In this document: in pieces, positions 1 to 6,676 of the stretch
Position numbering within the stretch: the first letter of the stretch is position 1
Layout of the letters: the number at the start of each line of letters is the position of its first letter
NCBI GenBank assembly: GCA_030064795.1
Contig: JASJEI010000348.1
Span: forward strand, 1 to 22,335
DNA length: 22,335 nucleotides
DNA from: Pleurocapsa sp. MO_226.B13
GTDB lineage: Bacteria > Cyanobacteriota > Cyanobacteriia > Cyanobacteriales > Xenococcaceae
Reading direction: 5' to 3'
Translations under genes and position numbers: made by a program
The notes under the pieces: model-generated
The model's input: the letters and a program-made list of their open reading frames with translations, nothing else
The model's database searches: none
Told to the model about the DNA's origin: nothing

Positions 1-285
1 ATCTCACCACTAACTACTGACAAAAATACGCGGTTTGGGCGACTTATCCGACCATCCCAATCGCGATCGGGGGCGAACCCCGTCGCCTCTGTAAAACTAA
101 TCTTTGAGGCTCTATATCTGTATACCTGAAGAAATACCTGAATTTCTCCCCTGTTTTTGCTCGCTCTCAATAGAGATAATACTGGTAGATTTTCAATCGC
201 GGTGGCGATCGCCTTTGACTAAACTTCGACTTTTGTGTTTTAGAAAAACATTTAGTAGCTTAACAAACTGACAAAATTTATTATC
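1..285. other. Left flank, no gene seen
   Basis: No credible coding frame is visible. A G/C-rich patch at 69-87 can fold in two competing ways: GGGG/CCCC around a CGAA loop, or GGCGA/TCGCC. It could be the 3' end of a gene outside the window or a small repeat. The last 80 bases are AT-rich and should hold the promoter of the ORF at 286, but I cannot pick -35 and -10 boxes with confidence. Confidence 0.4.
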
Positions 286-654
286 ATGCTATTTCCTAAC
301 CACAAAACCAACCAAACAGCATCAAACAGACGAAAAAAACCAAAGCAGGGCTGGTATTTTGTAATGTTTGCCAAAGACCTGCTCGATAATTCTCCTTACA
401 GATTTAGTTTATATAATGAGCCTTTTGTTTTGTATCGAGAGCGAGATGGCAAGTTAGTTTGTTATTTGCTCTCACTGCATCAAAAAGCCAAGTTTGCCAA
501 CAATGCCTGTATAAAATCTTTTCTAGTTGTAGAAAAACAAGGAATAATTTGGTTGTGGCGTGGTCAGAGTGAATTAGCCGATGAGCGACTAATTACGGTC
601 ATGAACGGTTCGGGACAGCCAGTCAAATATGATGATGAGACAAGGGAGAAATAG
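286..654 (+). CDS. Rieske-oxygenase-derived ORF lacking the [2Fe-2S] site
   Basis: This 122-residue ORF resembles the N-terminal region of cyanobacterial Rieske-type oxygenases. Residues 22-60 (GWYFVMFAKDLL..., PFVLYRERDGKLVCYL) match the strands before the cluster-binding domain. Residues 75-100 (ACIKSFLVVEKQGIIWLWRG, then SELADERLI) match the strands just after it. Between them the usual C-x-H and C-x2-H ligand loops, roughly 50 residues, are absent, although the frame stays open. The protein also stops at about 120 residues where the family continues through a catalytic domain to 350 or more. It therefore cannot bind a Rieske cluster and is probably a remnant kept open by chance or a small derived protein. 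It lies 60 bp upstream of an FAD monooxygenase on the same strand. The family assignment rests on remembered sequence patterns, so I am moderately sure. Confidence 0.6.
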   Translation: MLFPNHKTNQTASNRRKKPKQGWYFVMFAKDLLDNSPYRFSLYNEPFVLYRERDGKLVCYLLSLHQKAKFANNACIKSFLVVEKQGIIWLWRGQSELADERLITVMNGSGQPVKYDDETREK

Positions 655-714
655 CAACAAAATTTCCTCAAGCGATCGCTCCAAAATAACAAATTAGAGA
701 AGAGGTCAAGCAAT

Positions 715-2022
715 ATGAGTAAAAAAGTTGTAATTGTTGGTGCAGGTGCAAGTGGTTTGCTTCTGGCTCACTATTTATTAATTCGCGATCGCAACTATCA
801 AATAGACATTTACGAACGTCGCAACGATCCCAGAACTACATCGCTTTCTAAATCGCGCACTTTTCCCATTGCTCTAAACGATCGAGGGATAAATGCCATA
901 AAACAAATCCCCAAGCTAGAAGAAGCTATTACCGCTGTTAGCGTCGAGATGTGGGGCAGTATTATTCACGAGCGTAGTGGCAAACAGAGAACTATCCCTA
1001 GAAAAAAACCCCTAACTACTCTCGATCGCACTGAAGTAATCAAAGTCTTATTAGATACCCTAGAACAAAAGTACGATCGGACTCGCCTCAATATCCACTT
1101 TCAACATTCCTGTATCCAGGTAGATTTAGCAGCAAAAGAAGCCTATTTTTCTCCCGCTTCAGCAGAATCAGAATTTGCGGTGGCTTATGACTTAATTGTC
1201 GGAGCAGATGGAGCGCGATCGACAGTGAGAAAATCTTTTTTAGATACCAAGTTGTTTGAATTAGAACAAAAGTATATAAATAACGACTACAAATCAATTT
1301 TTCTGCCCTCTGGAGTCGATGAAAAGTCTAATATTGCCCTAGAGCGCGATCGCATCCATTCCTGGAGATTAGATGATGGTACGGTTGTCTTGCTATTGAA
1401 CCAGTTTGACGGCAGGATGAGCGGGGTCATTCATTTCCCTAGAAAGAATAATCAAATCACTAAGTTGAAGAGCGAAGCAGAGGTTGCACAATTTTTCGAG
1501 CAAAACTTCCCCAAACTAGGACAATTGATCCCTAAATCGGAAGTAGCAGCTTTTTTAACCAGACCAGTTGCCACTACTTTAACTATTCGCTGTAACCGCT
1601 ATCATTATGGCAATAGTGCTTTATTGATTGGTGATGCTGCCCATGCTGTATCCCCATCACTCGGTCAAGGTTGCAATTCCGCTCTTGAAGATGCATTTAT
1701 CTTCAATCAGCTTTTGGATGAATCTGACGATGATTTAACCCAGGCATTAAAACGGTTTACAGAGGTACGTTTGGCTGATGCCCATGCTGTAGTCGAGCTT
1801 AGTGACAATACTCTTCCCTTTGCTAAATCTTTGTTTGTTGAGTTTATCTTGAGACAGCGGTTGGCTGGAGTTCTCCATCGGTTTTTTCCCCAACGTTTTT
1901 TACCACCATTATTTGAGGCATTAAATGATACCTCAATTTCCTATTCTAAAATTTGGCGAGAATATCAAAGCTGGTGTAATAAAGTCAAAAAATCGAAACA
2001 AGAGTTTGTCGATGCTCTATAG
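715..2022 (+). CDS. FAD-dependent monooxygenase, kynurenine 3-monooxygenase-like
   Basis: This 435-residue protein is a group A flavoprotein hydroxylase, expected to use NAD(P)H and O2 to hydroxylate an aromatic or similar substrate. The Rossmann dinucleotide motif GAGASG is at residues 9-14, followed by an acidic end of strand 2 (IYERR). The GADGARS motif, which contacts FAD and NAD(P)H, is at 163-169. GDAAHAVSP, which contacts the FAD ribityl chain, is at 306-314, followed by GQGCNSALED. The stretch RTFPIALNDRG near residue 48 and the C-terminal PPLFEALNDTSISYSKIW recall kynurenine 3-monooxygenases, but no other kynurenine-pathway gene is present, so the substrate is open. The start is supported by a purine-rich AGAGGT about 8 bases upstream of ATG. 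It may be cotranscribed with the Rieske-derived ORF. Confidence 0.85.
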   Translation: MSKKVVIVGAGASGLLLAHYLLIRDRNYQIDIYERRNDPRTTSLSKSRTFPIALNDRGINAIKQIPKLEEAITAVSVEMWGSIIHERSGKQRTIPRKKPLTTLDRTEVIKVLLDTLEQKYDRTRLNIHFQHSCIQVDLAAKEAYFSPASAESEFAVAYDLIVGADGARSTVRKSFLDTKLFELEQKYINNDYKSIFLPSGVDEKSNIALERDRIHSWRLDDGTVVLLLNQFDGRMSGVIHFPRKNNQITKLKSEAEVAQFFEQNFPKLGQLIPKSEVAAFLTRPVATTLTIRCNRYHYGNSALLIGDAAHAVSPSLGQGCNSALEDAFIFNQLLDESDDDLTQALKRFTEVRLADAHAVVELSDNTLPFAKSLFVEFILRQRLAGVLHRFFPQRFLPPLFEALNDTSISYSKIWREYQSWCNKVKKSKQEFVDAL

Positions 2023-2067
2023 CTTTGATGAGATTTGACCAACGGTCAAGAGCGCAAAGGCGATTCG

Positions 2068-2196
2068 GTTTGCAAGGGGTGAACGAAATTTTGCGTGGGA
2101 TTTATAGCTAAGTATCCACAAAATTACCTTACTGTAGGGCTTTGAGCTTTTTTGACTACTGTTCCCCACACCTTTTTTCGCTCACCCGTTTGCAAG
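2068..2196. mobile_element. MITE-like element with 9-bp target duplication
   Basis: A 111-bp non-coding element (2077-2187) begins GGGTGAACGAAA and ends TTTCGCTCACCC, a 12-bp terminal inverted repeat with one mismatch. Similarity extends imperfectly to about 23 bp, with GTGGG shared further in. It is flanked directly by the same 9 bases, GTTTGCAAG, at 2068-2076 and 2188-2196. That is the signature of transposition with a 9-bp target-site duplication. Nine-bp duplications are made by IS1 and some IS4-family elements, but I cannot assign a parent. There is no ORF inside, so it would need a transposase supplied in trans. Confidence 0.7.
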
Positions 2197-2236
2197 GGGC
2201 GTAGAAATGAGGTCTCCTCATCGGTTTATACGCCCC
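2196..2236. repeat. Interrupted palindrome beside the MITE
   Basis: GGGGCGTA at 2196-2203 pairs with TACGCCCC at 2229-2236. Inside it, TGAGG at 2208-2212 pairs with CCTCA at 2216-2220 around a TCT loop, with further A-T pairing between the two stems. The hairpin begins in the right copy of the MITE target duplication, so it existed before the MITE inserted. It adjoins the broken end of the IS66-like fragment and could be a mobile-element end or a small dispersed repeat. Confidence 0.55.
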
Positions 2237-2447
2237 GTCGCATGCTTCCGTCGTCGAGGGCGCGGAGTCCCGTCAAGCGGGATCGAGATAATCTCTGACT
2301 ATTCAAGTCTCTACTTATTTTGAGCTTTTCTATCTCTTGTTTGAGATCTTCGATTGTTTCAATTTGAGTCTGGATAATTTCTACCAGTTCTTTTTTTGAC
2401 AACTGGCTCAGTTTCTCTTGCTTTCTTTGTGGAGTTTCTTGGCTCAT
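2226..2447 (-). pseudogene. IS66-like transposase N-terminal stump
   Basis: The start chosen is the ATG at 2447, which has AGGAG about 7 bases upstream; a longer reading to 2486 has no such signal. The 73-residue product begins MSQETPQRKQEKLSQLSKK and has a predicted coiled coil around residues 15-45 (LVEIIQTQIETIEDLKQEIE), then KISRDLNSQ. This matches the N-terminal leader of cyanobacterial IS66-type transposases, where the family continues with a Ser/Lys/Pro-rich SSKPPS-like segment. Here the homology stops near 2300 and runs into about 22 unrelated residues encoded by the adjacent hairpin region. The DDE catalytic domain is missing, so no transposase activity is expected. Assignment is from pattern memory. 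Confidence 0.5.
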
Positions 2448-2870
2448 CTTAACTCCTAGATTACCTGTATTGCTTTCTTTCTTCAACTCTCACTTGAATC
2501 CTTACAAATTATCGATTTAAAACAACAATCCCCAAAACTTAAACTTGATTTACAATCCAAAAGTCAAAATTTTTAGGACATAATTAGTGCAATTATTTCT
2601 CATCTTTCTGTTGTAGAACGGGCGATTATCTAGTTTGATGTATTAGATTTGATCTATAGCCTTGAGATTTAATTCCATCTGACTAAGGCACGAAGTACAG
2701 GTTTGATAATTAACAAGATTATCGAGCGATACTTGCGATCGCTCTTAGTCAAACTTTAAATCTAAACATCATTGCAGAGCAACAATTTTAAATAACTAAA
2801 AAGGCAAGAACGATCGAATTTGAGTCCGCTAAAACAATCACGTTGAAAGACAATTTACTGGGTTGAAATC
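2448..2870. other. Intergenic region with repeat and hairpin
   Basis: No gene is seen. It holds one copy of a 24-bp imperfect direct repeat (2573-2596) whose partner lies after the next gene. It also holds a 7-bp-stem hairpin, GAGCGAT (2724-2730) with ATCGCTC (2738-2744), nested within a wider GACTAAG/CTTAGTC inverted pair. The 125 bases before 2871 should contain the promoter of the DUF5648 gene. I cannot identify its boxes, and no strong ribosome binding site precedes its ATG. Confidence 0.45.
2573..2596. repeat. Left copy of imperfect 24-bp direct repeat
   Basis: This copy starts TTAGGACATAATTAGTGC. It matches 4213-4236 at 20 of 24 positions in the same orientation. The two copies bracket the 442-residue DUF5648 gene. 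TTAGGACA-type ends recur at cyanobacterial insertion elements, so both may be decayed element ends. Confidence 0.45.
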
Positions 2871-4199
2871 ATGGAACAATTAGTATTTAATACAGAAATA
2901 GGTGCTGAATATATCGCTATAGGCACTTTAGACAATACAACAGTAAGCCAAAGCAATAATCTGTTTTATAATGGCGAGCCTCTAGAAGAAAACGCCGATT
3001 TAAATTTTTACGATATCTACGGTATTTCATTAGCTCAAGACAGTAATCTGCAAGTAAATGGTCTGTCTAATACCTCTTCAGAATTAATTCAAGGATTTGA
3101 AATTACCGTTGTTGAAGATACTAATGGCAATAATTTATTAGATTTTGAAGAAGACGAACTAATCGATTTTTCTGATACGGTAAGTTCTGCCACTAGTCAA
3201 GAACTAATGAATATAAATTTGACTGCTGGTAATTATTTTCTGCTAGTTACTCCCGTCGAAAATTCCGAGGCAATTGAAAATTCAGAGGAAGATTTAGACG
3301 ATTTTGCTTTTAATTTAGATTATTCCTTCGATCTGAATTCTACTACTTTGACTGAAAATATTCCTGTAGACAATCAAAATATCAATGATAGTGACACTAA
3401 CTTGGAAGTAGTTGAAGATAACTTTGTCTTCATGAGTAATTATCAAGGTGGTGATGGACAGGATTCTTATGAATTTGAAATTGCTCAAGCAGGGACTTAT
3501 GATGTCGATTTAACAGATTTAGAAGCCAATCTCGATCTATCTATTGGTGATGGTGCGGGAAACACTCTTTACTCCTCTGCCGAGTCGGGAAATCAAGCCG
3601 AATACATTGCTGCGGAATTTGAGGCTGGAACTTACGTAGCTTATATTACTGGAGAAGAAAATGCAGAAACTAGTTATAGCTTGAGTATTACCAGAACCTC
3701 ATCGGAAAACGGTTCGGGGGAAGAAGAACCAATTATTAATGAAGGCGATACTGTTTATAGATTTTTGGAAACTAATGCCCAGACTCAATTTTATACCACC
3801 TCTGAGGTAGAACGAGATACTGTCATAGCCGATTTATCAAACTATGAATACGAAGGCCCATCTTTTGTCGGTGCGCCCGATCCTGAAACAACTGATATTA
3901 CAGGAGTAACACCAGTTCATCGTTTCTTGAATCTCAACACTGGAGTTCATCTCTATACAGCCGATCCAATCGAACAAGAGGCGGTTGCAGAACTACCTAA
4001 CTACGAATATGAGGGAGTATCCTATTACGGCTACGAAACTCAACAAGAAGGTTCTGTACCCCTATATCGCTTTTATAATCAAAATCTAGGCGCACATTTT
4101 TATACTCCTTCTCTGGAAGAAAGAGATGTGTTTTTAGACTCCCCCGACTATCAAGCTGAAGGCTTAGAAGGAATTGCCTATTATGTCGATCCTGTTTAA
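2871..4199 (+). CDS. Acidic lysine-free protein with PPC-like domains and DUF5648 tail
   Basis: The 442-residue protein has two PPC-like beta-sandwich segments, about residues 7-160 and 175-275. The second reads DSYEFEIAQAGTYDVDL ... AGTYVAYIT ... YSLSIT. A DUF5648 module at 291-442 follows, made of three repeats of the form YRF-x-N...G-x-HFYT...ERD...Y-x-YEG-x-Y. Composition is extreme: there is no lysine and no cysteine anywhere, and no Lys, Arg or His in residues 1-274 (first Arg at 275). There is no Sec signal peptide and no catalytic domain. Acidic, Cys-free, signal-less cyanobacterial proteins with PPC domains are often type I-secreted or surface proteins, so export is inferred, not shown. 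The same tail ends the protease at 14448-18329. Function is unknown; adhesion or ligand binding is plausible. Confidence 0.8.
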   Translation: MEQLVFNTEIGAEYIAIGTLDNTTVSQSNNLFYNGEPLEENADLNFYDIYGISLAQDSNLQVNGLSNTSSELIQGFEITVVEDTNGNNLLDFEEDELIDFSDTVSSATSQELMNINLTAGNYFLLVTPVENSEAIENSEEDLDDFAFNLDYSFDLNSTTLTENIPVDNQNINDSDTNLEVVEDNFVFMSNYQGGDGQDSYEFEIAQAGTYDVDLTDLEANLDLSIGDGAGNTLYSSAESGNQAEYIAAEFEAGTYVAYITGEENAETSYSLSITRTSSENGSGEEEPIINEGDTVYRFLETNAQTQFYTTSEVERDTVIADLSNYEYEGPSFVGAPDPETTDITGVTPVHRFLNLNTGVHLYTADPIEQEAVAELPNYEYEGVSYYGYETQQEGSVPLYRFYNQNLGAHFYTPSLEERDVFLDSPDYQAEGLEGIAYYVDPV

Positions 4200-4212
4200 G
4201 TGTTCAAACTAT

Positions 4213-4236
4213 TTAGGACACAATTGATGTAATTAT
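4213..4236. repeat. Right copy of imperfect 24-bp direct repeat
   Basis: This copy starts TTAGGACACAATTGATGT, 14 bases after the DUF5648 gene stop. It is the partner of 2573-2596 (20 of 24 identical). The sequence after it contains short open stretches that read like broken protein ends but cannot be assigned. Confidence 0.45.
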
Positions 4237-4439
4237 GGCGTTATCTAGAGTTGGCTGAAAAAGTTTCAAACGTTGAGATAAAGAAGGTTATAGAGGAATT
4301 AAGGGACGAAAAAAGTTAGGTTTAAGGGGCGGAAAAGCCCTAAAATTGGTGAAACCCCCTTGCACTTAATTAAGCCAGAACAAATGTACCGTCAAGCTAA
4401 CCAAGCTGTTATTAATCCAGAAAACTGAGTGCCTATCTA

Positions 4440-4676
4440 ATGATTAGTTTAAACACTCAGGTTTTCTTATCTTTAAATACATCTGATCTAGCGAATTCTC
4501 AAACAGAAATCTCAACTATTGATTTTTCTACTCATCCACAATGGAATCATCAAACAGGATGGAAAAATGTCCTAAATAATTTTCGCTTAATTATCCAACC
4601 GACCCTTTTATTATGGTTGGTTTTTTCTTGGTTAGATGTTCTCCCCAATTCTTCATTACCTAAATCTGCTCGATAA
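4440..4676 (+). pseudogene. Probable transposase C-terminal fragment
   Basis: This 78-residue ORF contains WKNVLNNFRLIIQPTLLL followed by WLVFSWLDVLPNSSL. The pattern NWLNN-x-RL-x-IQP...PWL-x-xFP recalls the C-terminal end of IS4-like transposases in cyanobacteria. The N-terminal 30 residues are Ser/Thr/Asn-rich and unremarkable, and no catalytic DDE residues are present. It stops 9 bases before the stop codon of the convergent antitoxin gene, where a toxin gene would normally follow. It could instead be a chance ORF or a small membrane protein, since residues 50-68 are hydrophobic. Confidence 0.35.
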
Positions 4677-4685
4677 ATATCTCCT

Positions 4686-4940
4686 CTATTCATCGTTTAA
4701 CATTGCTATCATCCGATCGCTTTGAGCAAATTCAGCTTCAATGGCAAGAGTCTCAGCTATGTAATCTGCATCTTCTGCCATCATCGCAAATTCCTCATCA
4801 ATTAATTCCTCTTTTTTCTGTGCAACCCAATTCTCTAAAGCTTGGACGATAACCTGATTGCGAGTTGTGATGCCTGCTTTTCCGACTAAGCTATCTACTT
4901 CTATAGCTAACTCGTCAGGAATAGTAACAGTGGTACGCAT
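4686..4940 (-). CDS. Ribbon-helix-helix (CopG-type) antitoxin, apparently orphan
   Basis: The 84-residue protein starts MRTTVTIPDELAIEVDSLV, the beta strand and first helix of a ribbon-helix-helix DNA-binding fold. The turn and second helix follow (TTRNQVIVQALENWVAQK). The acidic C-terminal half (EELIDEEFAMMAEDADYIAETLAIEAEFAQSD) is the part that normally wraps the toxin. This type usually lies just upstream of a PemK/MazF-like toxin and represses the shared promoter. Here the downstream side holds no toxin, only a convergent transposase-like fragment 9 bases away. The last residues (RMIAMLNDE) may be altered. It is probably an orphan that still binds its own promoter, or a relic after toxin loss. 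Confidence 0.75.
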   Translation of the reverse strand: MRTTVTIPDELAIEVDSLVGKAGITTRNQVIVQALENWVAQKKEELIDEEFAMMAEDADYIAETLAIEAEFAQSDRMIAMLNDE

Positions 4941-5058
4941 TGATGTTTAAAATGATATATATTTTGCTATCAATAATTAGATCAAAAATCAAGAATCTGG
5001 AAATCAAAAGCGATCGCTAAAAGTTCAATTTAGCAATTACAAAGAAATCATACTCTAT

Positions 5059-5646
5059 TCATTCCTTCACAATCTCCAAATTCACCCCTTCATACACATC
5101 TTTAACGACCAAAGAAACACTCACAGACTCTAAAATAATTTCCTTTTCATGCCCTCGATATTCCTGCAATAACCATTGCCCTTCACCAGTCTTGCGATAA
5201 TGTTCGATAAAATATTCCCCTTGGCTAACCAACAAATACTCTTTAAATTCAGAAATCGAACGATAATAGAGAAACTTATCACCCCTGTCATATCCTTCAG
5301 TGGATTTAGACAATACTTCCACAATTAAGCAAGGATTAAGTATTTCATCAGAGCGATTATCATTAAAAACAGGATCTCCTGCAATCACCATAACATCGGG
5401 ATAAGTTGCTTTTCGATACTGAGGAATCCACACCCGCAAATCACTTGTAAATACTTCGTAGGGTTTTTGCCGAAAAGCAGTATCTAAAATACTTACAAAA
5501 TTACGAACTATACGATTATGATCGATTGTTCCTCCGCTCATCGGTACAATTTCCCCATCACTATATTCACTGCGAAACTCAGTCTTTTCCTCCAGTGCGC
5601 GATATTCATCGATAGTATAAGTTTTCGATTCAGATTGAACAATCAT
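5059..5646 (-). CDS. Uma2-family (DUF820) putative endonuclease
   Basis: This 195-residue protein belongs to the Uma2/DUF820 family, which is greatly expanded in cyanobacteria and has a PD-(D/E)xK nuclease-like fold. Visible hallmarks are YTIDEYRALEEKTEFRSEYSDGEIVPMSGGT near the N-terminus, the catalytic-type Asp in YPDVMVIAGDP, and the core segment CLIVEVLSKSTEGYDRGDKF with Glu followed by a Ser-Lys pair. The real substrate of the family is not established. I chose the ATG at 5646 because GAGGGGG lies about 8 bases upstream; an in-frame start at 5676 would add ten residues. It is 118 bp upstream of the antitoxin gene on the same strand and probably independent of it. Confidence 0.85.
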   Translation of the reverse strand: MIVQSESKTYTIDEYRALEEKTEFRSEYSDGEIVPMSGGTIDHNRIVRNFVSILDTAFRQKPYEVFTSDLRVWIPQYRKATYPDVMVIAGDPVFNDNRSDEILNPCLIVEVLSKSTEGYDRGDKFLYYRSISEFKEYLLVSQGEYFIEHYRKTGEGQWLLQEYRGHEKEIILESVSVSLVVKDVYEGVNLEIVKE

Positions 5647-5751
5647 GAATTTTTCCCCCTCATGTAGTTCTGACACATATATATTTTAAACTTTCAACGA
5701 AACCTCAAACGACAGCTAAAATATCTCTTTCTTTAAGTTTTAGGCGATCGT

Positions 5752-6000
5752 CTATTTTATTTTGTCAAACAAGCGATCGATTATTCGATCTTTCGCTTCA
5801 TCCATCAAAGCCATTAGATCGGCTTCTGAAAAATCACTCTTCAACAAAGTTGCCACCAATTCTAAAGCTAAAGGCAAACCGTCAAATCTTTTGGCGATCG
5901 CTTTAATATTTTTTGGTTTGAGTTGAATTTTATTTTTCCGAAAAAACTCTACTCTTTAACTTTAAACTCACTCAATCCTTCCAGTTGAATAGATTTAGTT
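5752..6000 (-). pseudogene. NB-ARC (STAND) ATPase remnant
   Basis: Two minus-strand frames join into one degraded segment. The upstream frame reads KSIQLEGLSEFKVKE and then hits a stop. The downstream frame reads VEFFRKNKIQLKPKNIKAIA, KRFDGLPLALELVATLL, and ends DEAKDRIIDRLFDKIK at a TAG (5752-5754). GLPLAL is the conserved motif of NB-ARC and related STAND ATPases, and LEGLSEFKV matches the L-x-xLS segment normally found just before it. The P-loop, kinase-2 region and any sensor repeats are missing. A frameshift separates the two parts and the left side is closed by a stop. This is what remains of a signalling or defence-type ATPase; no activity is expected. Confidence 0.6.
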
Positions 6001-6100
6001 TAGGTATCTTTTCCTATTCTTAATTGCGCGAATGATGAGATCTGTATTTGAAATTTAGTAAGCTTCAATTAAAGTTCCGACTAAAAATTAATATTGTTTG

Positions 6101-6619
6101 ATGCAAGAAGAATTTAGAGTTAGATTAGCCAAACCAGAAGAATTACCGTTACTTAACGAGATAGAAAATGCTGCTGCGGAGATTTTTCGAGATACGAAAT
6201 ATGAGTTAGAAATTCTTCAGCCAGCACTGTCTCTAAATTTATTAAGACAACAACAAAAACAAGATTTGGTTTGGCTTGCCGCAGATCGAATGGATCGTCC
6301 TATAGGCTTTGCAGTCGTCTTAATTATCGATCGCCTGGTTCATCTTCATGAATTATCAGTTCTTCCCAGTTATGGCAGACAAGGCATTGGTACTAAAATA
6401 GTCACAGTAATTATTAATTGGGCAAAACAAGCTAATTATCCTGGCATCACTTTGTCTACTTTTCGCGATATTCCCTGGAATGCACCTTTTTATCGTCAGC
6501 TAGGTTTTAGAGAAATTCCCCCCAGTCGAATAAGTTCGGGATTAAACAAGATTAGAAACAATGAAGCAGCAGCAGGTTTGCCAGTTGAGGATAGAGTTTT
6601 AATGATTTTAGACATCTGA
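6101..6619 (+). CDS. GNAT-family N-acetyltransferase
   Basis: This 172-residue protein should transfer an acetyl group from acetyl-CoA to an amine on an unknown small molecule or protein. The order of GNAT elements is clear: FRVRLAKPEELPLLNEIE (strand 1, helix 1), GFAVVLIIDRLVHLHELSVL (strands 3-4), and the pyrophosphate-binding loop RQGIGTKI near residues 93-100. FRDIPWNAPFYRQLGF is the terminal motif B. A TTG immediately before the ATG could add one residue; I use the ATG. It lies 57 bp upstream of the metal permease on the same strand, so cotranscription is possible but there is no functional link to assert. Confidence 0.88.
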   Translation: MQEEFRVRLAKPEELPLLNEIENAAAEIFRDTKYELEILQPALSLNLLRQQQKQDLVWLAADRMDRPIGFAVVLIIDRLVHLHELSVLPSYGRQGIGTKIVTVIINWAKQANYPGITLSTFRDIPWNAPFYRQLGFREIPPSRISSGLNKIRNNEAAAGLPVEDRVLMILDI

Positions 6620-6676
6620 TCCCTCGCTTTAGACATAAAATATGAGAATAATATGAAAAAATATAGTGATTAATCG

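Noticed and set aside
69..87. G/C-rich hairpin considered as a terminator of a gene to the left
   Set aside because: Two competing folds, no T-run and no coding sequence visible before it.
4300..4428. A short open stretch ending LIKPEQMYRQANQAVINPEN before a TGA
   Set aside because: It reads like a protein end but has no start codon and no family I can name; kept only as possible mobile-element debris.
4686..5646. Antitoxin plus Uma2 as a toxin-antitoxin pair
   Set aside because: The 118-bp gap, the Uma2 gene being upstream and the solitary nature of Uma2 genes in cyanobacteria give no support for a pair.
6620..6676. A possible Zur or Fur box before the metal permease
   Set aside because: The AT-rich gap has only partial matches to the known palindromes, and calling one would be guesswork.
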